Of a DNA stretch of 64,000 bases, positions 1-8,096 are shown piece after piece. The position numbers and the translations under genes were made by a program. Under the pieces are notes generated by a model. The model saw only the letters and a program-made list of their open reading frames with translations, was not told where the DNA came from and searched no databases. Origin of the DNA: Bacteroidota bacterium (GTDB lineage: Bacteria; Bacteroidota; Bacteroidia; Bacteroidales; Dysgonomonadaceae); contig JAEWGM010000036.1 of assembly GCA_023388315.1 (NCBI GenBank), positions 62,001 to 126,000 on the forward strand, read 5' to 3'. The stretch's first letter is position 1. Every line of letters starts with the position of its first letter.

Positions 1-1177
1 CAATGTGTTTAAAATACGTTGGCAAGTCCTTATCGCCTCTTCCCGAAAGCGTAAGCACCACCACATCCGATGGTTTGAAGCTAATTTTATCGAGCGCGGC
101 CAGCGCATGGGCCGACTCCAGCGCGGGAATGATGCCATCGGAGCGCGTGAGGGCGAAAGCGGCTGCGAGCGCGTCGTCATCGGTTACGGCAACCACCTTT
201 GCGCGGTTTTGCGTGGCCAAATGCGCATGAATGGGCCCAATTCCGGGATAATCCAGCCCGGCGGAAATGGAATAGGGTTCTGTGATTTGTCCGTCTTCGG
301 TTTGCATAACCAATGTTTTGCATCCATGAATGATTCCCACTGAGCCACTTTGAATGGTAGCGGCCGTTTCTCCGCTGTGGATGCCTTTTCCGCCGGCTTC
401 GGCAAGCACGATTTTCACGTTGTCGTCATCCAGAAAATGATAAATGGTGCCCGCCGCGTTGCTTCCGCCACCTACGCAGGCGAAAAGATAATCGGGAGTT
501 TCACGCTTCTCTTTTTCAAGCAGTTGTTTTCTGATTTCCTCACTGATAACCGATTGCAACCGCGCCACCATATCGGGGTACGGGCTGGGGCCAACCGTGG
601 AGCCGATGATGTAATGCGTATCCACCGGGTTGCAGCACCAATCGCGAATGGCTTCGTTGGTGGCGTCTTTGAGCGTCATACTTCCCGAAGTTACCGGAAC
701 TACTTTGGCACCAAGCATTTCCATTTTCTTCACGTTCACGGCTTGGCGCTCCACATCGGTTTTCCCCATATACACAATGCATTGCATTTGCATGAGTGCG
801 CACACGGTGGCGGTTGCCACGCCGTGTTGCCCCGCGCCGGTTTCGGCAATAATGCGGGTTTTACCCAATCGCTTCGCGATAAGAATCTGCCCGATGGTGT
901 TGTTGATTTTGTGCGCACCGGTGTGGTTTAAATCTTCGCGCTTGAGGTAGATTTTGCACCCATGTTTTTGAGAAAGGTGATTTGACAAATAAAGGGGTGA
1001 CGGCCTGCCCACATAATCGCGAAGCAATTGCTGAAATTCTTTTTTAAACGATTGGCTTTCCAGAATATCGAGATACGATTCCTGAAGTTCGGTAACGCAT
1101 CGGTGAAGGATTTCGGGAATATACGCCCCCCCAAATTCACCGTAAAACCCTGATTTATCTACTGAAAACTTTTGCAT
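1..1177 (-). CDS. trpB: Tryptophan synthase beta chain, cut by window edge
   Basis: PLP enzyme that condenses indole with L-serine to make tryptophan, working with TrpA in the cytoplasm. The frame starts MQKFSVDKSG, with a near-N-terminal GEFGGAYIPE block; the PLP lysine is K90 in HTGAHKINN; a glycine-rich GGGSNAAGT phosphate-binding loop and a C-terminal LSGRGDKDLPTYF block follow. About 392 codons are present, so only a few C-terminal residues lie outside the window. It is the first visible gene after a leader with a Trp-rich peptide and an intrinsic terminator. That agrees with trpB being the first gene of the trp operon in many Bacteroidales; the rest of the operon would lie beyond position 1. 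Identification is firm. Confidence 0.97.
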   Translation of the reverse strand, partial: MQKFSVDKSGFYGEFGGAYIPEILHRCVTELQESYLDILESQSFKKEFQQLLRDYVGRPSPLYLSNHLSQKHGCKIYLKREDLNHTGAHKINNTIGQILIAKRLGKTRIIAETGAGQHGVATATVCALMQMQCIVYMGKTDVERQAVNVKKMEMLGAKVVPVTSGSMTLKDATNEAIRDWCCNPVDTHYIIGSTVGPSPYPDMVARLQSVISEEIRKQLLEKEKRETPDYLFACVGGGSNAAGTIYHFLDDDNVKIVLAEAGGKGIHSGETAATIQSGSVGIIHGCKTLVMQTEDGQITEPYSISAGLDYPGIGPIHAHLATQNRAKVVAVTDDDALAAAFALTRSDGIIPALESAHALAALDKISFKPSDVVVLTLSGRGDKDLPTYFKHI

Positions 1178-1214
1178 ATTGTCTGTTTGTTTGTGATGCC
1201 GTTGCATGTAACGT

Positions 1215-1247
1215 AAAAAAGCCCGCCGCAGGTGCGACAGGCTTTTT
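1215..1247 (-). terminator. trp leader terminator (attenuator) ahead of trpB
   Basis: Read on the minus strand, a 12-bp stem (1245-1234 with 1229-1218) closes on an ACCT loop. All positions pair if two G-U pairs are allowed, and the stem runs straight into six T residues. It lies 38 bases before the trpB ATG and about 75 bases after the tandem Trp codons of the leader peptide. That is the arrangement expected of transcription attenuation rather than of an ordinary gene end. Confidence 0.75.
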
Positions 1248-1292
1248 GTATTATTGTTTTTTTGTTTACATTATGGACATAGCTGTGTTCCC

Positions 1293-1352
1293 TTACGACT
1301 GATTGAGTTGTAAGTTGCGCCACCAATATCCGTTTGTAAATAAAAGATTCAT
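1293..1352 (-). CDS. trpL: trp operon leader peptide with tandem Trp codons
   Basis: A 19-codon frame, ATG to TAA, encoding MNLLFTNGYWWRNLQLNQS. Two consecutive TGG codons sit at positions 10-11, although Trp is rare in random short frames. It begins about 12 bases after the expected transcript start of the upstream promoter and ends 48 bases before the terminator stem. The A-rich stretch directly before the ATG suits a Bacteroidota start, where Shine-Dalgarno sequences are usually absent. The inferred role is to stall the ribosome when Trp-tRNA is scarce, so that RNA polymerase reads through into trpB. The competing antiterminator fold was not worked out in detail. Confidence 0.65.
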   Translation of the reverse strand: MNLLFTNGYWWRNLQLNQS

Positions 1353-1370
1353 TTTTCTTAATTTTGATTG

Positions 1371-1402
1371 CAAAGAAAAGACATTTGAAAATAAAAACCA
1401 AA
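1371..1402 (-). promoter_or_regulatory. Probable trp operon promoter
   Basis: On the minus strand TTTG (1402-1399) is followed after 20 bases by TTTCTTTG (1378-1371). This matches the Bacteroidota -33/-7 pattern TTTG-N19-21-TAnnTTTG at all but one position. The leader peptide starts about 19 bases past the -7 element. Confidence 0.5.
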
Positions 1403-1424
1403 TATTTCTTTCTTTTTTATTGAT

Positions 1425-1634
1425 TTATTCCAAAAATGTTGCTTCAAACCCTGTTCTCTGTATCACTTTTTCGATGTCTTCTTCCGCTAAATCCGTTTCC
1501 ACCGTTAGGATTTTGTCATCGTTTTCGGTATCTACGTTCCATGCGTGAATGCCTTCTTTGTTGTCGAGAAAAGGCGTAACCTTCGCCACACAATTGGCGC
1601 AGTTGATGTTGGTTTTGAATGTGAATGTTTTCAT
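1425..1634 (-). CDS. Heavy-metal-associated (HMA) domain protein, CopZ-like
   Basis: A 69-residue single HMA domain. The metal-binding CxxC is C12-A-N-C15, in an INCANC context rather than the commoner MxCxxC, followed by the usual alternation of helix and strand (VAKVTPFLD, ILTVETD). Its likely job is to carry Cu(I) to the copper ATPase encoded upstream on the same strand, or to act as a small metal buffer. The ATG lies two bases after the stop of the ORF6N gene, so the two are probably co-transcribed and translationally linked. Metal preference is inferred from context only. Confidence 0.85.
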   Translation of the reverse strand: MKTFTFKTNINCANCVAKVTPFLDNKEGIHAWNVDTENDDKILTVETDLAEEDIEKVIQRTGFEATFLE

Positions 1635-1636
1635 TT

Positions 1637-2236
1637 CTATTGTTTTTGTTTTTTTCTTTTTAATGTGGCCAAATAGCCTACTTCGTTTCTATTGGTGTAT
1701 AAATTTTTTACTTGTAATTCGGCAATGGCTTCGTTTATGAGTTCCATTTGCATCCGGGTGTCTTCGTTTATATCGTTTTGATCTGCAAACATTTCCTCGA
1801 TTTGCTTTTTGAGCGCTTGCAATTCGCTTCGAAGAGTTTTCACATCAATATCAGGCGGAGTTTGAAGAAGTTGCCGCATGGCAGTAAAAGCACGCATAAT
1901 ATTTCTGTTAATTTCAATTGCAATTTCGGAGTTTAACACGCTGGACAACATTGCCACGCCTAATTCCGTGAAGGCGAATGGGGCGTATTTAAATCCTCCG
2001 GGAGGTAAGATGCCATTTTGGCATCTTACGCTGTATTCCAATGACTTAACTTCATCATGATTTAACGTAAACATGAAATCATCCCCTTCAAATCGTTTTA
2101 TATTCCGCCTTACAGAGCGTTTTAGTTGCCCTGTTTCCATTCCGTACATTTCTGCCAAATCGAAGTCAAGCATCACTTTCGCACCTCTTATCTCGTAAAT
2201 TTTGTTTTCAATAACAAGTAAAGAATTGTTTTCCAT
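1637..2236 (-). CDS. ORF6N-domain protein
   Basis: About 199 residues. An N-terminal ORF6N domain (roughly residues 5-110) shows the family pattern: IYEIRGAKVMLDFDLAEMYG, an RSVRRNIKRF region, then FTELGVAMLSSVLNS. The C-terminal part is helical and charged, probably coiled coil (ALKKQIEEMF, MQMELINEAIAELQ). ORF6N domains come from phage antirepressor-like proteins, and a DNA-binding or regulatory role is usually assumed. The ATG of MENNSLLVIE was chosen because the 11 codons before it start at TTG and encode a hydrophobic stretch foreign to the family. It sits between copA and the HMA gene in the same orientation, an unexpected neighbour; function here is unknown. Confidence 0.8.
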   Translation of the reverse strand: MENNSLLVIENKIYEIRGAKVMLDFDLAEMYGMETGQLKRSVRRNIKRFEGDDFMFTLNHDEVKSLEYSVRCQNGILPPGGFKYAPFAFTELGVAMLSSVLNSEIAIEINRNIMRAFTAMRQLLQTPPDIDVKTLRSELQALKKQIEEMFADQNDINEDTRMQMELINEAIAELQVKNLYTNRNEVGYLATLKRKKQKQ

Positions 2237-2296
2237 CGCGATAAAAAATAGTAAAAGACAAACATACAAAAAATGAATTTAACCTCGCTTAGGGCA

Positions 2297-4714
2297 TTAT
2301 ATTTTTTTTGATTTCAACCGCAAGCTATTGGTTACCACGCTTACAGAGCTCAACGCCATGGCTGCTCCGGCAATCATTGGGTTTAGCAAAAATCCGTTCA
2401 CGGGATAAAGCAACCCCGCCGCGATGGGAATGCCGATAACGTTGTAAATGAACGCCCAAAACAGGTTCTGGCGAATGGTTTTTACCGTTTCTTTCGATAA
2501 ATGAATGGCTTTCGGAATCTTCATTAAATCCGACGAAATAATCGTCATTTTCGCCACATCCATCGCAATGTCGCTGCCACGGCCCATCGCGATGCTCACA
2601 TCGGCCTGCGCCAAAGCGCCACTGTCGTTGATGCCATCGCCCACCATAGCCACTTTTTTCCCCTTTTCTTGCAATGCTTTCACGTAATTGGCTTTATCTT
2701 GCGGAAGCACATTGCCTTTGAAATCGGTAATGCCTAAGTCCGAAGCCAACGCCGCGGCCACTTTTTCGTTATCGCCCGTGTAAACGGCCACTTCAATGCC
2801 CATTTCCTGCAATTTGGCGATGGCTTGCTTGGAGGTAGGCTTCATTTTATCGGTAATGCCCACCACACCAAAAGCGTCGGTTTCATCGGCGAAAATGGCA
2901 ATGGTGTGAGCCGATTCCAACTCATCGACGATATGCTGTTGCAGTTTGTCGGAAATACGGATATTTTGCGATTGCATGAACGCTTCGTTGCCGATAAAAT
3001 ATTTTTGTCCTTCATACGTGCCTTCAATTCCCTTACCACTCACCTGTTCCACCGAGACGTTTTCCAGCAGTTGCGCTGACGACTGCAATTCGGCCGTGAT
3101 GGCATCGGCCAGCGGGTGCTCCGAACTGTGCTCAATGCTGTACAAAATATTTTTATGCAAATCGGTTGCGTTGTCAGCCCAATGAATGTCGCTAACTTGC
3201 GGTTTGCCTTCGGTAATGGTTCCGGTTTTATCCAGCACCACCACATCCACCTGTTTGGCCAACTCAAGGCTTTCGGCATCTTTAATTAAAATGCCTTCTT
3301 CAGCGCCTTTCCCAATTCCTACCATAATGGCTGTGGGCGTGGCAAGCCCCAACGCGCACGGACAAGCGATAACCAAAACGGTTACCATCGCCATTAAACC
3401 ATAAACAAACCCCGTGGAGCCACCAAAAATCAGCCAAACAATGAAGCTCAACACGGCAATGCCAATAACAACCGGCACAAAAACAGCAGCTATTCTATCC
3501 ACCAAACCTTGCACCGGCGCCTTGCTTCCCTGCGCTTCATCCACCGTTTTAATGATGCGAGCCAGCAGCGTGTCTTTGCCAACTTTTTGCGCCTTGAAGC
3601 GAAAACTTCCTTTCTGATTGATGGTTCCCGCAAACACTTTCGCGCCCGGCTTTTTCTCCACGTGAATGGGTTCGCCGCTAATCATGCTTTCATCCACAAA
3701 CGAAGCGCCTTCTGTCACTTCGCCATCTACAGCGATTTTTTCGCCCGGTTTCACCAACACAATATCGTTCAGTTCCACATCGGCAATGGGAATTTCTTGC
3801 GACCGGCCATCCCTGAAAACAACCACGGTGGACGGTTGCAGCCCCATCAACTTTTTAATGGCGTTTGACGTGTTTCCTTTCGCCCTCGCTTCCAATAATT
3901 TGCCCACCAGTATAAACGCGATGATGACGCCCGCCGCCTCAAAATATACGTGCGCTTCAAGGCCTCTGCTGGTCCAAAATTGCGGATAAAGCATATTGAA
4001 AACGCTGAAAACATAGGAAATACCCGTGCTGAGCGCGACCAGCGTATCCATATTTGCAGAACGATGTTTCGCTTGTTTCCACGCGCCCACGAAAAACCTG
4101 CGCCCGAAAATAAACAAAATGGGGGTTGAAAGCACCCACATCATAAGGTCGGCATAAGGTGCATGCATAAAAAACATCCCGATGACGATGAGCGGGACCG
4201 CCAAGATAATTGCCCAAGTGGTGTGTTGACGAAGCTTTTTGTATTGTTCTTGTTGAAGATGGTCTAAATTTTCGGAAGAAGCCTCCTCTTCTTCAATCAG
4301 CATATCGTATCCGACTTGCTGCAACGCCGATTTCATTTTTTCGGGTGAGGTAATCGAAGGAAGGTATTCAATATTCCCTTTTCCATTGCCGTAATTTACC
4401 GAAGCACTGAGCACTCCCGGCACAAAGCCCAAAATGTTTTGCGAACTGGAGGCACAAGCGGCGCATGTCATATGCATCACGGGAAACGATTGTTTTTCCC
4501 ACACAACTTCTCCATCCGCCTCGCGGATTTTTGCCACAATGGAGCGAATAATATCGGCGGCATCGTCTAGTTTTTTCTCTTCTATGGAAAAAGAAACCAA
4601 AGATGCGCCATCATCTATTTGAAATGAAGATACTCCTGCCACGGATTGCATCAATTGCTCCGGGCCTTGAGGAGTACGCGCCAGATGAATGTTAAACATG
4701 TTTTTTTCAACCAT
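2297..4714 (-). CDS. copA: Copper-exporting P1B-type ATPase
   Basis: An 805-residue inner-membrane ATPase that pumps Cu(I) out of the cytoplasm. It opens with a degenerate HMA-like segment lacking CxxC (about residues 6-70), then a true HMA domain with MTCAAC (near residue 83). Further along come the actuator loop MISGEP, the CPC metal site in the IACPCALGLATP helix, the phosphorylation motif DKTGTITEGKP, HP in SSEHPLA and the hinge GDGIND. The final helices carry YNVIGIPIAAG and the MALSSVSVVTNSLRL pattern diagnostic of the Cu(+) subgroup. It heads a minus-strand group with the ORF6N gene and the small HMA protein. The start is the first ATG; a second, five codons in, is also possible. Confidence 0.96.
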   Translation of the reverse strand: MVEKNMFNIHLARTPQGPEQLMQSVAGVSSFQIDDGASLVSFSIEEKKLDDAADIIRSIVAKIREADGEVVWEKQSFPVMHMTCAACASSSQNILGFVPGVLSASVNYGNGKGNIEYLPSITSPEKMKSALQQVGYDMLIEEEEASSENLDHLQQEQYKKLRQHTTWAIILAVPLIVIGMFFMHAPYADLMMWVLSTPILFIFGRRFFVGAWKQAKHRSANMDTLVALSTGISYVFSVFNMLYPQFWTSRGLEAHVYFEAAGVIIAFILVGKLLEARAKGNTSNAIKKLMGLQPSTVVVFRDGRSQEIPIADVELNDIVLVKPGEKIAVDGEVTEGASFVDESMISGEPIHVEKKPGAKVFAGTINQKGSFRFKAQKVGKDTLLARIIKTVDEAQGSKAPVQGLVDRIAAVFVPVVIGIAVLSFIVWLIFGGSTGFVYGLMAMVTVLVIACPCALGLATPTAIMVGIGKGAEEGILIKDAESLELAKQVDVVVLDKTGTITEGKPQVSDIHWADNATDLHKNILYSIEHSSEHPLADAITAELQSSAQLLENVSVEQVSGKGIEGTYEGQKYFIGNEAFMQSQNIRISDKLQQHIVDELESAHTIAIFADETDAFGVVGITDKMKPTSKQAIAKLQEMGIEVAVYTGDNEKVAAALASDLGITDFKGNVLPQDKANYVKALQEKGKKVAMVGDGINDSGALAQADVSIAMGRGSDIAMDVAKMTIISSDLMKIPKAIHLSKETVKTIRQNLFWAFIYNVIGIPIAAGLLYPVNGFLLNPMIAGAAMALSSVSVVTNSLRLKSKKI

Positions 4715-4796
4715 ATCATCTAAAACAAATAAAAAGAAAAGTGGTTCATTGCTTTTATTTAAACCATTGGAATAGAAATTGGAACGAAAAAAGTTG

Positions 4797-4804
4797 TATT
4801 TTTG
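4797..4804 (+). promoter_or_regulatory. -7 promoter element upstream of the S9 peptidase
   Basis: TATTTTTG is an exact match to TAnnTTTG, 37 bases before the chosen ATG. No -33 TTTG stands at the ideal distance. Its position downstream of an earlier in-frame start supports the later start codon. Confidence 0.4.
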
Positions 4805-4841
4805 CTATTTAACATCCGCAATTAAAAAAAGTGTCATTTCT

Positions 4842-7649
4842 ATGCGTAAGAATAGTTTATTTTCATTTTGCTTTCTCTTTATCTCTACTCTTAGTTTATT
4901 TTCCCAGAAAAAACCGCTCGACCACTCCGTGTATGACGGATGGAAGAGTTTATCGAACATCGCCATAAGCGATAATGGCGAGTGGGTGAGCGCGTTAATC
5001 AGCCCGCAAGAAGGCGATACAACATTGTTTATCCAAAACCTCAAAGACAATCGCTCAGTTACCGTTGAAAGGGTGAGGCGATACACTCTTTCGCCCGATG
5101 GAAAATTCACCATGGGATTATTAAAGGCGCCTTTCGCCGAACGGCGCGAAGCGCGTATTAAAAAGAAAAAAGCGGATGAAATGCCAAAGGACTCGCTGGT
5201 AATTATCCTAAACGAAACGTTTGATATACAAAAAATAAGCGATGTTAAATCGTATAAAACGCCCGAAAAACCGGCGTCGCACATAGCCTACATCACCACC
5301 CTGCGCGCGGATACTACCAAAAATGACACGCTCAAAAACGACACCGTTGAAACAAAAACACAAACCAAAAAACCGAAACAAGCACTTATTGTGAGAAATG
5401 TTTTCACGCGACAAGAAGATACGGTCAAAAACGCGAAAGATTACACTTTCAACAAATTTGGGAACGCGCTGGCTGTGGTAATTGAACCTGAAAAAAAAGA
5501 CACGACGGACACGCCCGGAGTGTTGTTTTTCGATTTCGCCCGAAACGTACAAAAACGCATTTCAAACGAAAAAGCGGAATACAAATCGCTCGCTTTCGAT
5601 GAAAAGGGCGAGCAATTGGTGTACCTTTCCACACGCGACACATCGAAAATTGAACAAAAAGCATTTGATGTACGATATTTTAAACCAACTCAAGACTCAG
5701 CCATCATCCTTGCCGACAAAAACGCGAAAGGGCTGCCACAAAATTGGATTTTCAATGAATTCTCCGCTCCGCGGTTCAGCAAAAATGGTGAGCGCATCAT
5801 CATTGGCGCGGCGCCGAAACAAGCACCAAAAGACACCACCATTGTGGATTTTGAAATGGCTAAACTGGATATCTGGAATTGGCAAGACCCGCTAATTCCG
5901 CCTCAGCAGCTGGCAGAGCTAAAACGTGAGCAAAACCGCGTGTACACCGGCGTTATAAATCCCCGTCAACCCAACAATTACCTTGTGCTTGCCAATGAAG
6001 AAATGCCTTTTGCTTCCATTTCCGATGAAGAAAACGGACGTTTCGCACTGTTGTGGACCGACCGTCCTTACCGGGCGGAAAGCCAATGGGATATTTCTCC
6101 AAAAACCGATGTTTGGCTGTGGGATTTTGAAAGCAACAGCCGGCATTTAATCGCAAAGGCTTTAAACGCGCGTCCGTCAATTTCGGAAAACGGGAACTAC
6201 ATTGTTTGGTGGGACGGCGCTCAACGACAATGGTTTGTGCATGACAACAGAAGCAAAACAACCCGAAGCCTCACCCAAAACATCAACGTAAACTTCTGGG
6301 ATGAAGAAAACGATGTGCCCTTTCAACCCGGTTCATACGGCTTGGCCGCGTGGGGAAAAAACGATGAATTTGTGCTCCTAAACGATGCGTTTGATATATG
6401 GAAAATTGACCCTGCTGGAAAAAAGAAACCCGAAAATATCACGCAAGGCGTGGGAAGAAAAGATTCCGTTCGCTTCCGATACATCAACACGGATCCTGAG
6501 AAGCGATATGTTGAAAACAAAGATATGCTGTTACTTTCGGCTTTCGACAAAAACAGCAAACAGAAAGGGTACTACACTTTGCAGCTGAACAGTCGGCGCC
6601 CGCTTCAAAAAAGAGTGCTGGACAATTATACGTTTTCATCGGTAAACAAAGCCAAAGACGCGAACAGGTTTGTTTTTCAGAGAAGTAATTTCAATACATC
6701 GCCCGACCTGTATGTTACCTCCGATGTTTGGAGTTCCGCTAGTAAATTAACCGATATAAATCCGCAAATGCGCGATTACAACTGGGGAACCGCGGAGCTG
6801 TTTCATTGGCAATCTTACGCGAACATTCCATTACAAGGAATTGTGTATAAGCCCGAAGACTTCGATCCGGCCAAAAAATATCCGGTAATGATTTATTTCT
6901 ACGAAAAACATTCCGACAACCTCTACAATTATTTCGCGCCGGCGCCCAGCCGTTCCATCATCAATATTCCGTTTTTCGTGAGCCGCGGGTATATCGTTTT
7001 CACGCCCGACATTCATTATACGGTTGGAAATCCCGGACGCGATGCCTACAACGCGGTTGTTTCGGGTGCCAAAGCGTTGGCGGAAAATCCGTGGGTTGAC
7101 AAAGAAAACATGGCCATACAAGGCCAGAGCTGGGGCGGCTACCAAGTGGCGTATTTAATTACGCAAACCGATATGTTTAAAGCAGCTGGCGCCGGTGCGC
7201 CCGTTTCAAATATGACCAGCGCTTACGGGGGTATCCGATGGGAATCGGGACGAAGCCGCCAATTTCAGTATGAACAAACGCAATCGCGTATCGGTGCCAC
7301 GATGAACGACTCGTTGCAGCTTTACATTGACAATTCGCCCGTTTTCTTTGCCAATAATGTGAATACTCCGCTGCTGATGATGCACAACGATAAAGATGGC
7401 GCGGTGCCTTGGTATCAGGGAATTGAGTATTTTATGGCGCTTCGTCGCCTTGGCAAACCGGTTTGGATGCTGCAATACAACGATGAAGCCCACAATTTGG
7501 TGCACAGACGAAATACCAAAGATTTATCCATTCGTTTGCAACAATTTTTCGACCATTATCTGAAAGGCGCGCCCGCTCCCGTGTGGATGACGCGTGGTGT
7601 GCCAGCCACGGAAAAAGGCAAGTCGTGGGGCTATGAGTTGGAGGAGTAG
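4842..7649 (+). CDS. Secreted S9 family (prolyl oligopeptidase-type) peptidase
   Basis: About 935 residues with a cleavable signal peptide (MRKNSLFSFCFLFISTLSLFSQ), so periplasmic or outer-membrane-associated. The N-terminal two thirds should form the seven-bladed beta propeller of S9 enzymes; the C-terminal third is an alpha/beta-hydrolase domain. The catalytic triad is Ser763 in GQSWGGY, Asp852 in HNDKDGAVPW and His884 in DEAHNLVH. The fold resembles Bacteroidota dipeptidyl-peptidase or acylaminoacyl-peptidase relatives that trim peptides for amino-acid fermentation; the exact cleavage rule cannot be told. An upstream in-frame start 63 bases earlier was rejected because it would bury the signal peptide and overlap the promoter. 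No operon partner. Confidence 0.93.
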   Translation: MRKNSLFSFCFLFISTLSLFSQKKPLDHSVYDGWKSLSNIAISDNGEWVSALISPQEGDTTLFIQNLKDNRSVTVERVRRYTLSPDGKFTMGLLKAPFAERREARIKKKKADEMPKDSLVIILNETFDIQKISDVKSYKTPEKPASHIAYITTLRADTTKNDTLKNDTVETKTQTKKPKQALIVRNVFTRQEDTVKNAKDYTFNKFGNALAVVIEPEKKDTTDTPGVLFFDFARNVQKRISNEKAEYKSLAFDEKGEQLVYLSTRDTSKIEQKAFDVRYFKPTQDSAIILADKNAKGLPQNWIFNEFSAPRFSKNGERIIIGAAPKQAPKDTTIVDFEMAKLDIWNWQDPLIPPQQLAELKREQNRVYTGVINPRQPNNYLVLANEEMPFASISDEENGRFALLWTDRPYRAESQWDISPKTDVWLWDFESNSRHLIAKALNARPSISENGNYIVWWDGAQRQWFVHDNRSKTTRSLTQNINVNFWDEENDVPFQPGSYGLAAWGKNDEFVLLNDAFDIWKIDPAGKKKPENITQGVGRKDSVRFRYINTDPEKRYVENKDMLLLSAFDKNSKQKGYYTLQLNSRRPLQKRVLDNYTFSSVNKAKDANRFVFQRSNFNTSPDLYVTSDVWSSASKLTDINPQMRDYNWGTAELFHWQSYANIPLQGIVYKPEDFDPAKKYPVMIYFYEKHSDNLYNYFAPAPSRSIINIPFFVSRGYIVFTPDIHYTVGNPGRDAYNAVVSGAKALAENPWVDKENMAIQGQSWGGYQVAYLITQTDMFKAAGAGAPVSNMTSAYGGIRWESGRSRQFQYEQTQSRIGATMNDSLQLYIDNSPVFFANNVNTPLLMMHNDKDGAVPWYQGIEYFMALRRLGKPVWMLQYNDEAHNLVHRRNTKDLSIRLQQFFDHYLKGAPAPVWMTRGVPATEKGKSWGYELEE

Positions 7650-8096
7650 AAATGCCTGACACTTGATACCAGATATTTTCCAGCTCGGGATGCGCATTAC
7701 GAGAATAGCCACTAAGGCGCAAAGACGCTAAGAAGCACTAAATCCGTTTTTTTGTCATCCTGCATCTGACGGCTTAAAGTCCGTCTGATGCATAAAAGCC
7801 CTTATTTAATCCATTAGGCCGTTAATCGGTCAGATGGTGAAAGAAATCGATCTTCCTTAACCTCACTTCGCCAAGTGAGAAAAGAAACATCCGACATCAA
7901 GGCACCCATCACCTTGCATCAAACACCCATCATTCAACTGCATCTCCTCCATTTTGTTACGTTTTTATTAAGTTTTGCCCCGGCGAAAGTTTTTCGTTGG
8001 TGCTGAAAAACAATTTGATTAATTTTGCCACACAATACAAATAATATTTAAACACGAAACAAACAACTATCTGTAAAATAAACGTTTGCAGAAACT
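7650..8096. other. Intergenic stretch with two hairpins
   Basis: No coding frame is credible here. A near-perfect stem-loop lies at 7761-7792 (TGCATCTGACGG facing CCGTCTGATGCA around CTTAAAGT), with a related partial copy of the GACGG/CCGTC pattern near 7820-7850. A second hairpin lies at 7862-7879 (CTCACTT/AAGTGAG, loop CGCC). Neither is followed by a clean T-run, so they look like dispersed palindromic repeats more than a terminator. The promoter of the next gene occupies the 3' end. Confidence 0.5.
7997..8027 (+). promoter_or_regulatory. Promoter of the phosphate transporter gene
   Basis: TTGG (7997-8000), 19 bases, then TAATTTTG (8020-8027), an exact -7 match with standard spacing. A 5' untranslated region of about 60 bases follows before the ATG. 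Confidence 0.5.

Noticed and set aside
350..931. 193-residue plus-strand frame over trpB
   Set aside because: Antisense shadow of a fully conserved trpB; no family features.
1159..1401. 80-residue minus-strand frame across the trp leader
   Set aside because: It runs through the terminator stem and overlaps the trpB start in another frame; the leader peptide with WW lies in a different frame and explains the region better.
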